DNA of 54,226 nucleotides, from the NCBI RefSeq assembly GCF_004791025.1, contig NZ_SRUO01000026.1, forward strand, positions 1 to 54,226, read 5' to 3'. Every line of letters starts with the position of its first letter. Position 1 is the first letter of the stretch. A program made the translations under genes and the position numbers. Shown in pieces: positions 7,220 to 14,811 of this stretch. Source of the DNA: Mesorhizobium sp. M4B.F.Ca.ET.203.01.1.1 (GTDB lineage: Bacteria; Pseudomonadota; Alphaproteobacteria; Rhizobiales; Rhizobiaceae). The notes beneath the pieces were generated by a model, which saw nothing but the letters and a program-made list of their open reading frames with translations, was not told the origin of the DNA and did not search any database.

Positions 7220-8121
7220 GAAATTTCCTCTCCGGCAGTCCTTGCCATTCCGATCCCCTCGAGACGCGCAATGACCTTGTCGACGGCATCGGCATCGAAA
7301 TAGGCGAGATAGAGCAACGCCATGGTGGCGCTGAACGTATAGACCGGCAGCGTCAGATAGATGATGGCGTGAAAGGCCAGGCCCGGCAGGATCAGATAGC
7401 GCCTGCTGCGGCGAAACGGCAGGCCGAAGGCAAGGCAGTATTCGAGCGCGACCACGGCGACGGACACGATGATTGCGATCCAGGCAAGGCCGGCCGGATA
7501 GTCCGAGCCGGCGTAGTACCAGAGGAATATCTGCTCGATCCGCGCGCCGCTCAAAAAGGCGTAGCTCGACTTGTCGAAGGCGGCGAAGAAATAGAGCACC
7601 GAGAGCTGCACCACGATCAGCCGCAGCCCCCACAGATTGCCGCGTTCCGCCGGCGGTGGCAGGCCGGCGCGTTCGGCGCGCATCACCGCCAGGTAGCGGT
7701 CCAGCGAGTAGGAGCGGCCGCAGGGGGTGAGCGCGATCAGAAGGGCTGCGATGGCTAGCAGATAGACATGATGGTGGGTCCAGGGCTCGTGGCCAAGCTG
7801 GAAGCCGAAATAATAGTACATCGCCAGCCCGACCGAGCCGGCCCAGACGGCGGCGATGCGGCTGTGATAGCCAACGAAGAGCAGCGCTGTCGCCATGAAG
7901 AAGTTGACGGCCAGAAAGAGGCCGGCCGGCGATTGGTCGATGTAGAGCAGCAGTTCGCCCGCCCAGCGCGACCAGAACAGCATTGCCAGACCGATACGGA
8001 TCAACGCGGACGAACGCGACGAGCCCTCGGTGTCGACCGCCCAGCCGACGAAGCGTGCCGCCACGGCATCGATCGGACGCCAGCCGGCGATGGCGTCAGT
8101 CGGCGCAGGCATTTTCGGCAT
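7216..8121 (-). CDS. HTTM-domain membrane protein (vitamin K carboxylase-like family)
   Basis: About 301 residues; ATGs at 8121 and 8112 are both possible starts, with no strong ribosome site. Several TM segments (ALIRIGLAMLFWSRWAGELL, FLAVNFFMATALLFVGYHS, VWAGSVGLAMYYYFGF, VYLLAIAALLIALTP, and more to the C-terminus). The HEPWTHHHVYLLAI...CGRSYSLDRY block is typical of HTTM proteins, a family related to gamma-carboxylase and SdpB. Gene order is single-TM protein, HTTM, SdrD-like, with overlaps at both junctions, so the three probably act together. Carboxylase activity is not shown by the sequence. Confidence 0.82.
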   Translation of the reverse strand: MPKMPAPTDAIAGWRPIDAVAARFVGWAVDTEGSSRSSALIRIGLAMLFWSRWAGELLLYIDQSPAGLFLAVNFFMATALLFVGYHSRIAAVWAGSVGLAMYYYFGFQLGHEPWTHHHVYLLAIAALLIALTPCGRSYSLDRYLAVMRAERAGLPPPAERGNLWGLRLIVVQLSVLYFFAAFDKSSYAFLSGARIEQIFLWYYAGSDYPAGLAWIAIIVSVAVVALEYCLAFGLPFRRSRRYLILPGLAFHAIIYLTLPVYTFSATMALLYLAYFDADAVDKVIARLEGIGMARTAGEEIS

Positions 8122-8536
8122 CGGTATGGATGATCTGCCAGCCGCCGCGGGTGGCCTGGCGCGCGCGGACACGGATGTCGGCGCCCTGCCCGGCGGCCGT
8201 GCAGAGCCGCTTGATGACGGAAGCGAGTTCGTCACGGCTTTCGATCCGCTTAAGCCTGCCGTTGCGAGAGGCGCCGAGCATCTCGAAGCGGTCGAGCGGG
8301 ACAAGCGCGCCGTCGGGCAGGCGGATTTCGAAGGAAGCGTCGATCACGCCCATCCCGATCGCGCTGAACATGGTCCAGGACCGCAGCCATGCCGATCGGA
8401 CCCCGAAGACCTGCTCCGCTACCGGTCCGGCGATCATGAACGCGGCGATGGCGATGAATGCGAACAACCGCAAGCGCCCTGCCGACAGCCGCCCGGCAGG
8501 CTCCGCACTCACCCTGATCGAGACGATATCCGTCAC
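8096..8536 (-). CDS. Single-TM protein co-encoded with HTTM
   Basis: 146 residues from GTG at 8536. The N-terminus (VSIRVSAEPAGR, then RLRLFAFIAIAAFMIAGPVAEQV) repeats the leader of the Gly-rich protein at 5272. A hydrophobic segment is followed by a soluble ~90-residue domain with ASFEIRLPDGALVPLDRFEMLG and ELASVIKRLCTAAGQGADIRVRAR. Small partners of this type commonly precede HTTM genes in bacteria. The stop overlaps the HTTM start region (25 bp if ATG 8121). Likely an inner-membrane accessory to the HTTM protein; this is inference from context. Confidence 0.72.
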   Translation of the reverse strand: MTDIVSIRVSAEPAGRLSAGRLRLFAFIAIAAFMIAGPVAEQVFGVRSAWLRSWTMFSAIGMGVIDASFEIRLPDGALVPLDRFEMLGASRNGRLKRIESRDELASVIKRLCTAAGQGADIRVRARQATRGGWQIIHTDAENACAD

Positions 8537-8610
8537 CCGCGCACCCCCGCCCCGATATAGACCGGTTCGACGCCCGTTTTTCAACTCCCCCCAGAAAAAG
8601 TCAGGGCTCG
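8456..8610 (-). repeat. Inverted promoter-leader repeat, right copy
   Basis: Reverse complement counterpart of 5199-5352, by eye roughly four-fifths identical. It covers the region upstream of and the first codons of the gene at 8536. Together the two copies place the Gly-rich gene and the HTTM operon behind related upstream sequences, pointing toward each other. Confidence 0.75.
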
Positions 8611-8671
8611 AGGCCGCGTTTGTGGCCGATGCGCGGTGCGCCACTGGCGGCGGTAGACTGCACCTCGGCGC

Positions 8672-9142
8672 TCATCTCATGACCAGCTCCCGCCCCAGCC
8701 GCTTCGGCGGCTCGGCCCGCAGCACCACATTCGTGGTCACCGCGCCGTAGCGGCCGATGCCATCGACGATTGCCTCGAGATCGGGCGGCGACGGGACGAG
8801 CACCTTGACCAGGAAACAGTCCTCCCCGGTCACGCGCAGGACCTCGATCACCTCCGGCATCTGCGCGAATTTCTTCAGGCAGGCCTGGATGTGCTCATGC
8901 GTGGTGCGCAGGCGGATGACGGCCATGGTGCCGAGCCCGAGGGCGGTCGGGTCGACCACCGCGCGATAGCCGGAGACGATGCCGCGCTCTTCCAGCCGCT
9001 TCACCCGCTCGGAAGTAGCGGGCTGGGACAGGCCGACACGCCGGCCAAGCGCGGAAATGCCGATGCGGCCGTCCTCCTGCAGGATCTCCACGATCGCCAT
9101 GTCGGTGGGGTCGAGCCTCGCTCTTGTCTCGCCGTTTGCCAT
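8672..9142 (-). CDS. Lrp/AsnC-family regulator
   Basis: 156 residues from ATG at 9142. Winged HTH near residues 10-60 (LDPTDMAIVEILQEDGRIG, then ALGRRVGLSQPATSERVKRLEERGI), then a RAM domain (GLGTMAVIRLRTTHEH ... VIEVLRVTGEDCFLVKVLV). Divergent from the serine-hydrolase gene at 9254, separated by 111 bp, so it may regulate that gene or itself. Effector unknown. The HTTM operon transcribed the same way starts 136 bp downstream of its stop and is a separate unit. Confidence 0.88.
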   Translation of the reverse strand: MANGETRARLDPTDMAIVEILQEDGRIGISALGRRVGLSQPATSERVKRLEERGIVSGYRAVVDPTALGLGTMAVIRLRTTHEHIQACLKKFAQMPEVIEVLRVTGEDCFLVKVLVPSPPDLEAIVDGIGRYGAVTTNVVLRAEPPKRLGRELVMR

Positions 9143-9253
9143 GCCTGCCTTCAATCCATCGGGAAACCTGCCTGCTTTCCGATGATCTCTCATTCCGCCG
9201 GCTGGCGGAAGGCCTAGAATTGCCGGCATCGCATCGACAGGAATAGGCAGTCC

Positions 9254-9820
9254 ATGAACGAATTCATCATCGTGCCCGGCATCGGCGGATCGGGCGAAGC
9301 ACACTGGCAGACGCGCTGGCAGCGGGCGAACCCGGCCATGCGCCGCTTCAGCCCGGCAAGTTGGGAGCAGCCGGATCTCGACGACTGGATCGGCGCCCTC
9401 GACGCTGCGGTGGCGGCGGCGAATGCCCCGCCTGTGCTGATTTCCCACAGCCTCGGCTGCCTGCTGGTCGCGCATTGGCAGCTTGTCTCGAAGGATGCCT
9501 GCGCCGGCGCCTTCCTGGTCGCGGTTCCCGATCCGGCGAGCCAGGCCTTTCCGGCCTCGGTGCGCGGTTTTGCCGGCGCGCCGGCGGGACGGCTCCGCTT
9601 TCCCTCGCTCATCGTCGCCAGCAGCGACGACCCCTACGGCTCGCTCGATCATGCCGAGACAAAGGCCGCGCAATGGGGAAGCGGCCTCCATGTTGCGGGA
9701 GCGCTCGGCCACATCAATGGCGACAGCGGACTGGGTGATTGGGCCGAGGGAATGAAACTGTTGGCGGCTTTCGCGAGCGAGGCCGGGCGAACTGCGCTGC
9801 TGGATGCAGGCACGGATTGA
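9254..9820 (+). CDS. RBBP9/YdeN-type serine hydrolase
   Basis: 188 residues, start ATG 9254. Short alpha/beta-hydrolase: the N-terminal IIVPGIGGSGEAHWQTRWQ strand-loop typical of the family, nucleophile elbow SHSLG (Ser66), acid region IVASSDDPYGS and a C-terminal GHIN motif with the likely catalytic His. No signal peptide, so cytosolic. Substrate unknown; the family includes small esterases and peptidase-like enzymes. Length fits. Divergent Lrp gene upstream. Confidence 0.85.
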   Translation: MNEFIIVPGIGGSGEAHWQTRWQRANPAMRRFSPASWEQPDLDDWIGALDAAVAAANAPPVLISHSLGCLLVAHWQLVSKDACAGAFLVAVPDPASQAFPASVRGFAGAPAGRLRFPSLIVASSDDPYGSLDHAETKAAQWGSGLHVAGALGHINGDSGLGDWAEGMKLLAAFASEAGRTALLDAGTD

Positions 9821-9831
9821 CCGGGCCGATG

Positions 9832-9987
9832 CTAGCCGGACGGGACCTTCGAATTCTGGGCCTCGCGCCTGGCAGCCTCCTCCTTCTGCTTCTCGGCATC
9901 GGCCTTGCGCTTCGGGCAATCCTCGAAATCGTGGTCGCGGCCGCCGCAGTAGGAGCAGCATTTCGCAGGCGTTTCGGGGTAGAGCAT
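9832..9987 (-). CDS. Small CCHC zinc-knuckle protein
   Basis: 51 residues if translated from ATG 9987; ATG 9996 and GTG 10047 are alternatives that add N-terminal residues. The core CSYCGGRDHDFEDC fits C-x2-C-x4-H-x4-C exactly, the retroviral-type zinc knuckle that binds single-stranded nucleic acid. It is followed by a charged helix (PKRKADAEKQKEEAARREAQ). Zinc knuckles are uncommon in bacteria. The gene lies 11 bp from the tail-to-tail hydrolase gene. RNA or DNA binding is inference. Confidence 0.65.
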   Translation of the reverse strand: MLYPETPAKCCSYCGGRDHDFEDCPKRKADAEKQKEEAARREAQNSKVPSG

Positions 9988-10133
9988 CGTGGCCATTCCC
10001 AAGAATGCACGAAAAGCTTTCCGGTTGCAGCAATTCGTGATGCGCACGAAGCTGCCCGCCCATGCTCCGATACTCTTGGAATTGCTTCAAAGGAGCTCGC
10101 CGCTCGCGCGGCGGGCTCCCAGTTAATCACCCG

Positions 10134-10490
10134 TCACGCATGCGCGTGCGGATGATGGACATCCCAGACCGCCCAGGCCGATGCGGCAACCACCAGAATG
10201 CCGAGGACAACATGGGTCGCCATCGCGTTGGCGTTTGCCATGAAGCCCAGCAGCCAGGGTGAGACGATCAGCCAAAGGCCGAGGACGAGATTGACCCATT
10301 CTTCCCACTCCGCGAACACCGAAAGCGTCGCCAAGGCCAGCGCGCCGAGCGCAACGCCTACGATCCAGGCGTTCCACGCGGGCATCGTCTCAGCGGCGAA
10401 CCCGATGATCCAGGGGGAGATGAACAGGCAGATCGCGAGGACAAGATTGATCCAATCCTGGCCCCTCTTTCCTTCCATCATCATTGCCAT
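10134..10490 (-). CDS. SPW-repeat membrane protein
   Basis: 118 residues; ATG at 10490 is set by a GGAGG six bases upstream. Two repeats each carry a Trp-x-Asn-Leu helix then Ser-Pro-Trp: INLVLAICLFISPWIIGF and VNLVLGLWLIVSPWLLGF. Four TM segments in all and a His-rich end (VHHPHAHA). SPW proteins are small inner-membrane proteins of unknown role, frequent in stress-gene neighbourhoods of rhizobia, which matches this island. Confidence 0.9.
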   Translation of the reverse strand: MAMMMEGKRGQDWINLVLAICLFISPWIIGFAAETMPAWNAWIVGVALGALALATLSVFAEWEEWVNLVLGLWLIVSPWLLGFMANANAMATHVVLGILVVAASAWAVWDVHHPHAHA

Positions 10491-10773
10491 AGACAACCTC
10501 CATGAAGATGAAGCTTGACCAAAGCACTACGTTTCGCGTGCAAGAGCACGCTTAGTCATTGATATAATTACGTTTCAAAATCCTTCAAGGTTTAGGCTAC
10601 TTTTGCCTGACCCGCGGCCTCCGTGCCGCCGGCTGGAGATGCGTCGCTTTTTTGGAGGAGCCCTCGGGCCATCAGCACGTTCGCCCATGACCGCATTGCA
10701 AATAGCAAAAATTTGCATTGGCAAACAAAGTTGCCATATTAGCTGACTAAACGATTCGTGGTATCGTGAACCG

Positions 10774-10953
10774 ATGGCCAAGAAGAAACCAAGACCGATG
10801 CTTTCCGCGATCCCGGCCGCCTCCGCGGCCGAGGCCTATGAGGCATCCTACTTCGCCCGCAAATGCGGCCTGACCCGCGACGAGGCGCTCCGGATAATGC
10901 GCGAGGCGCAGGTCGTCGTGAAGGCACCCTCCGAAGGCAAGGGCAAGGGTTAG
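10774..10953 (+). CDS. DUF3606-like small protein
   Basis: 59 residues starting MAKKKPRPMLSAIPAAS. The second half (EAYEASYFARKCGLTRDEALRIMREAQVV in pieces) matches the Tyr-x-x-x-Tyr-Trp-like helix, GLT turn and helix of DUF3606 proteins, which are short and common in rhizobia. No obvious ribosome site. Codon use is like the neighbours. The 283-bp gap upstream to the SPW gene shows nothing else. Function unknown. Confidence 0.65.
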   Translation: MAKKKPRPMLSAIPAASAAEAYEASYFARKCGLTRDEALRIMREAQVVVKAPSEGKGKG

Positions 10954-11023
10954 GCCAGACGGCAATCCCCTCCCGAAACTTTTTCGATGCGCAGGCACCC
11001 GCGCTTGCCAGCGGCTGACCCCA

Positions 11024-11995
11024 TCAATAGCCGCCGACGATCGGCAGGATCTCGCCGGTGATGTAGCTTGAGCATTGCGGCGAGGCGAGGAACACATAGG
11101 CCGGCGCGATCTCCTCCGGCTGGGCCGGCCGCTTCATCGGCGTCTTGGCGCCGAACTGGGCGACATCCTCGGCCTCCTTCTCCGAAGGGTTGAGCGGCGT
11201 CCAGACCGGGCCCGGCGCCACCGCGTTGACGCGGATGCCCTTGCCGATCAGGTTGCCCGACAGAGCGCGGGTGAAGGCGTGGATGCCGCCCTTGGTCATC
11301 GAATAGTCGACCAGATGCTTCGACCCCTCGATGCCGGTGACCGAACCGGTGTTGATGATGGCCGAGCCCGGCTTCATGCGCGGCACGGCCTCCTGCGCCA
11401 TATGGAAATAGCCGTAGAGATTGGTCTTCAGCGTGGTGTCGAAATGCTCCTCGGTGAGGTCGGCGAAATCGGTCGAATGAATCTGGAAGGCAGCGTTGTT
11501 GACCAGCACGTCGAGGCCACCCAATGCCTTCACCGTCTGCTCGACCGCCTTGCGGCAGAAGGCGCGCTTGGCGACGTCGCCGCGCAGCGCCAGGCAGCGC
11601 CTGCCCTCGGCCTCGACGGCGCGCTTCGTCGTCTCCGCGTCGCGATCCTCGCTGAGATAGGCGATGGCGACGTCGGCGCCTTCGCGCGCGAACAGCACCG
11701 CCACGGCGCGACCGATGCCGGAATCGCCGCCGGTGATCAGCGCCACCTTGCCGTCGAGTTTCTTCGAGCCCTGCCAGAACGGCGCGTCGTAGAGCGGCGC
11801 CGGCTCGATCGCCCACTCCTGGCCGGGCTTCGGATGATGCTGCTTCGGAAAAGGCGGTTCGGGATAGCGGCGTGCGCCGGCCTGCATGGCGGCCGGCTCC
11901 TTAGCCTTCGGGCTGCGGCGGTCGCGGGCGTCGACCTTGCGCTGCACCCGGCGCTGCTTCTGGGCGGCTTTCGACGTGTCGGACCTTGTCAGCAT
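11024..11995 (-). CDS. SDR-family oxidoreductase (YghA-like)
   Basis: 323 residues; ATG 11995 after AAGGAGAAACC. An N-terminal ~80-residue extension (basic, then YPEPPFPKQHHPKPGQEW) precedes a Rossmann domain: cofactor loop TGGDSGIGRAVA, NNAAF, catalytic Ser in NTGSVTG and the YSMTKGG Tyr-x-x-x-Lys pair. The extension and the PGPVWTPLNPSE segment match the YghA/glucose-dehydrogenase-like group often induced by general stress. Likely NAD(P)-dependent on an aldehyde or alcohol; substrate not determinable. Confidence 0.9.
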   Translation of the reverse strand: MLTRSDTSKAAQKQRRVQRKVDARDRRSPKAKEPAAMQAGARRYPEPPFPKQHHPKPGQEWAIEPAPLYDAPFWQGSKKLDGKVALITGGDSGIGRAVAVLFAREGADVAIAYLSEDRDAETTKRAVEAEGRRCLALRGDVAKRAFCRKAVEQTVKALGGLDVLVNNAAFQIHSTDFADLTEEHFDTTLKTNLYGYFHMAQEAVPRMKPGSAIINTGSVTGIEGSKHLVDYSMTKGGIHAFTRALSGNLIGKGIRVNAVAPGPVWTPLNPSEKEAEDVAQFGAKTPMKRPAQPEEIAPAYVFLASPQCSSYITGEILPIVGGY

Positions 11996-12168
11996 CGGTT
12001 TCTCCTTCGGTTCGAAGGGACAACGCATGCCGGCCGAAAAGGTTGGCGGGCGAAAACCTGGTCGCAAATGAACCGGGTCCACCCGTCCGACGGATACATC
12101 AAAGTTAAATGCGGCCGACAGGCGTGAGGTGGTAGGTCACTGGCGGCGGGGGGCACTGGGAGGAGCCC

Positions 12169-12345
12169 ATGGACGTTCGAAATCTGATCGGCAGATTGTC
12201 CTCCACCTTGCTGCGCCAGCGCGCGGCCGCGTCGCCGGCTGCCTTCAGGCCGAGCCGCGACGCGCTCGCCGACGTCCCGCTGAAGCCGCGACCGCGGCCA
12301 CCATTTCGGCCGCAGCCGCCGATCCGGCCGGCAAGCAACATGTAG
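12169..12345 (+). CDS. Possible small Pro/Arg-rich protein
   Basis: A 58-codon frame starting MDVRNLIGRL straight after a strong GGGAGGAG ribosome site. The N-terminal half is basic and helical; the C-terminal half is Pro/Arg-rich (PRPRPPFRPQPPIRP). Position, just before other small rightward genes, and the ribosome site favour a real gene, but the Pro/Arg composition can arise by chance in GC-rich DNA. Confidence 0.4.
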   Translation: MDVRNLIGRLSSTLLRQRAAASPAAFRPSRDALADVPLKPRPRPPFRPQPPIRPASNM

Positions 12346-12379
12346 CCACCGACGCAGCCAAGGCGGAGACAAGCAGACC

Positions 12380-12535
12380 ATGAAATGGGCAGGCATGAAA
12401 TCGGCAGAGATGAAATCGGCAAACATGAGATCGCTTGAGATGACTCATCCGCTTCTGGTGCTTGGCATCGCCGCCTTCACGATCGCGCCCTTCGCGGGGC
12501 TGCTGTGGCGAACGAGGGAGTGGTTCGGCTGGTGA
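12380..12535 (+). CDS. Small one-TM protein with MKSA pentads
   Basis: 51 residues. The first 20 are four five-residue units (MKWAG, MKSAE, MKSAN, MRSLE), encoded by a 15-bp tandem repeat that places an ATG every 15 bases. Then THPLLVLGIAAFTIAPFAGLLW is a membrane segment and RTREWFGW a basic aromatic end. Any of five ATGs could start translation; the last would give a 31-residue membrane peptide. Ends 7 bp before the DUF982 gene, so probably co-transcribed. No family known to me. Confidence 0.55.
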   Translation: MKWAGMKSAEMKSANMRSLEMTHPLLVLGIAAFTIAPFAGLLWRTREWFGW

Positions 12536-12541
12536 ACGGCG

Positions 12542-12850
12542 ATGAGCCGGTTCCTGCCCCTGACGATCAGGTTCGCCGACGGCGGCTCGATGGTCGTTTC
12601 ATCCATCGCCGAGGCGAAGAAGGCACTCGCCAGGGCATGGAAGGACAAGGACGCGCCGGCCTATGTCGCAGCGGCGCGTCTGGTGGATGACGCGCTCGAA
12701 GGGATCTGCCGGCCCGCCGTCGCCTTCGCAGCGTTCAAGAAGGCCGCCGCCGAGCAAGGACTACTGAGGCCGGCCGCACCGAGTGCCGCGCTTACCATGC
12801 TGGACCAGTTGTGGTCGCCGGGCAGCAAGCCCGACCGAGAGCCCGATTGA
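12542..12850 (+). CDS. DUF982 protein (first of three)
   Basis: 102 residues starting MSRFLPLTIRFADGGS. The pattern of an N-terminal strand, SIAEAKKALARAWKDKDAPAY, then AARLVDDALEGICRPAVAFAAFKKAAAEQGL is typical of DUF982, a small family expanded in Rhizobiales. Two more copies lie at 16337 and 16643. Function unknown. It is followed 8 bp later by the gene at 12859. Confidence 0.82.
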   Translation: MSRFLPLTIRFADGGSMVVSSIAEAKKALARAWKDKDAPAYVAAARLVDDALEGICRPAVAFAAFKKAAAEQGLLRPAAPSAALTMLDQLWSPGSKPDREPD

Positions 12851-12858
12851 ACCACGCC

Positions 12859-13140
12859 ATGGCCTGGGATGTACGGATCGGCGACGAAGTGATCGTGAAC
12901 GCCACCGTGCTTACGCTGCTCGGCAGCGGTCGCGCGCGGGTCCGCATCCCGACTCACAATTATCCCTGTGCGATCGACCCGCCGGCCGGCGCCAAGGCCG
13001 GCGATCGGATCACCATCGCGGGTCACGTCACTGAGGTCGACCACGACAAAGGCAGGGTGACGTTCAAGGCGGGCGGCCTGGTCACCGTCGACATAGCGTC
13101 GGTCGCTGCCTGGAAGTCGGTGCTTCGCGATCCGCCCTGA
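12859..13140 (+). CDS. Small beta-rich hypothetical protein
   Basis: 93 residues from ATG 12859 (MAWDVRIGDEVIVNATV). The sequence alternates short strands with Gly/Asp turns (GSGRARVRIPTHNYPCAI, GDRITIAGHVTEVDHDKGRVTF), suggesting an SH3-like or OB-like barrel. No family recognised. Likely in one operon with the DUF982 gene; ends 3 bp before the stop of the convergent Crp-type gene. Confidence 0.6.
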   Translation: MAWDVRIGDEVIVNATVLTLLGSGRARVRIPTHNYPCAIDPPAGAKAGDRITIAGHVTEVDHDKGRVTFKAGGLVTVDIASVAAWKSVLRDPP

Positions 13141-13143
13141 CGC

Positions 13144-13863
13144 CTATCGCGGCTCGCGGTTCATGCTGAGATAGGTCGGGTCGAACTCGGCCATCGCCAC
13201 CAGCAGATCCCAGTCGAGGATGGTCACGGTATAGTTCGACCAGCTGACCAGGCCGATATTGCGCAGCATGCCGATGACCCGGTTCATATGGACGACCGAA
13301 AGCCCAAGCACGTCGGCCAGTTCGGCTTGCGACAAGGGAAGCTGGAAGCTCATCCCGGACGTGCGCTTGACGACCTGGAGGCGGACGAACAGCTCGCAGA
13401 TGAGATGGGCGAGATGCGAGGTCTTCGAACGCCGGCCCATGGCGACGATCCACTCTCGGTGAATGGCGCCGTCGACGAGCGTGTCCAGCCACAGGAGCCG
13501 GGTGAGATGGGGCGCCTGCTCGGTGATGGCGCGCAGCTTGGCGTGGTCGGCGGCGGCGACATGGCAGGGCGAGAGCGCGATGATGCCATGGTCCATTGTC
13601 TTCAGCAGGAAGGCGTGAAGGTCGACGAAATCGCCGGGGACCTGCAGTGAGGTGAACTGCCGTCCGCCATCCTCCAGCACCTTGTAGCGCGCGGCGATGC
13701 CGTCGAGGATAAGGGTGCTGTGGATCGGCCTCGACCCTTCGGAAACGATGTCCTGCCCCGTGGCGACATGTCGTTCGGTCGAGATGGCACCCGCCAGCAA
13801 TTCCTTTTCCGCCTCCGAGAGGAGGTCGTGCTGGCCAAGGTTCAGATAGAGGGATTCGAGCAT
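13144..13863 (-). CDS. Crp/Fnr-family regulator
   Basis: 239 residues, ATG 13863. N-terminal cyclic-nucleotide-binding-like barrel (GQDIVSEGSRPIHSTLILDGIAARY in pieces, VPGDFVDLHAFLL), a dimer helix, then a winged HTH (LSQAELADVLGLSVVHMNRVIGMLRNIGL). No Cys cluster for an Fnr iron-sulfur centre. Subgroup resembles rhizobial stress/heat-type Crp proteins. It may govern the surrounding small-protein island, since the ferritin-like gene is divergent 282 bp away; that is inference. Confidence 0.88.
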   Translation of the reverse strand: MLESLYLNLGQHDLLSEAEKELLAGAISTERHVATGQDIVSEGSRPIHSTLILDGIAARYKVLEDGGRQFTSLQVPGDFVDLHAFLLKTMDHGIIALSPCHVAAADHAKLRAITEQAPHLTRLLWLDTLVDGAIHREWIVAMGRRSKTSHLAHLICELFVRLQVVKRTSGMSFQLPLSQAELADVLGLSVVHMNRVIGMLRNIGLVSWSNYTVTILDWDLLVAMAEFDPTYLSMNREPR

Positions 13864-14073
13864 TCGGTTCCGATCCTGCGTGCACCGCCAAGAGCAAACG
13901 CCGCAGCCGGCGCCTGGTTGCAGCCAGCGCGGCTGACGATCGGCAGGCGCGCCGGGAGACTTGCAGACAGGAGAGCCGTCCAGACCTGCGCGCCGGGCGC
14001 CGTCCACGACTTGGGTTCACGAAATATTTCGGATGGAACATCCGTTCCCGGCCGCGCTTATCGTGATGCAAGG

Positions 14074-14105
14074 AAACGGCGCTTGCGATTTCACGAGCGC
14101 CGTTT
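14074..14105. promoter_or_regulatory. Hairpin in the leader of the ferritin-like gene
   Basis: AAACGGCGCT and AGCGCCGTTT form a perfect 10-bp stem with a 12-base loop, ending 40 bp before the ATG at 14146. It may be an attenuator or mRNA-stabilising element. The gap 13864-14145 holds nothing else gene-like. Confidence 0.45.
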
Positions 14106-14145
14106 CTTTGCCCCCTCAAGTCGCATCAAACGATGGAGCAAAGTG

Positions 14146-14667
14146 ATGGCAAGGAAGAATTCGTCTGGCGCGGCGAACGGCCTGGAGAGCCTGTTCGTGG
14201 ACGGCCTGAAGGACATCTACTACGCGGAAAAGAAGATCCTGAAGACGTTGCCCAAGCTGGCGAAGGCCGCCCAGTCGAAGGAACTGAGCGCAGCCTTCGA
14301 GAAGCATCGCATGGAAACAGAGGGACAGGTCGATCGCCTGGAACAAGTGTTCGAGCTGATGGGCAAGGCTGCAAGGGGCAAGACCTGTCCGGCGATCGAC
14401 GGCATCCTCGAAGAAGGCTCGGAAATCCTCGAGGAGTACCAGGACGAGCCGGCGCTCGACGCGGGCCTGGTGGCGGCCGCCCAGGCCGTCGAGCATTATG
14501 AAATAGCCCGCTACGGCACGCTGGTCGCCTGGGCGGAGCAACTGGGCCTCAAGGACGCAGTGCCGTTGCTGCGCGAAACGCTGGCGCAGGAGTCCGCCAC
14601 CGACGAGGCGCTCAGCGCTTTGGGCGAAAGTGGCGCGAACCAGCGGGCGTTGCAGGCGGCCGCCTGA
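14146..14667 (+). CDS. Ferritin-like DUF892 (YciF-type) protein
   Basis: 173 residues from ATG 14146 (GGAG eight bases upstream). Four-helix protein: GLESLFVDGLKDIYYAEKKI, LSAAFEKHRMETEGQVDRLEQVFEL, AAAQAVEHYEIARYGTLVAWAEQLG, LLRETLAQESATDEALS. Glu and His spaced as in ferritin-like di-iron sites, for example Glu in LKDIYYAEKK and ExxH-like EHYE. YciE/YciF homologues are general-stress proteins. The next gene is an iron permease, consistent with an iron or oxidative-stress theme. Confidence 0.9.
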   Translation: MARKNSSGAANGLESLFVDGLKDIYYAEKKILKTLPKLAKAAQSKELSAAFEKHRMETEGQVDRLEQVFELMGKAARGKTCPAIDGILEEGSEILEEYQDEPALDAGLVAAAQAVEHYEIARYGTLVAWAEQLGLKDAVPLLRETLAQESATDEALSALGESGANQRALQAAA

Positions 14668-14811
14668 ACCGCCGCGCACGCGATCGTCCGCAATTGCGGT
14701 CCCGGTCGGCGCCGGGGCCGCGTGCGATCACCAGGATTCCATGAACAACCGGGCGTATCGGCCGCAAACCTGCTGCCGACGGGCTCAAGCTTTGGCACGA
14801 CGCCATCGAGC

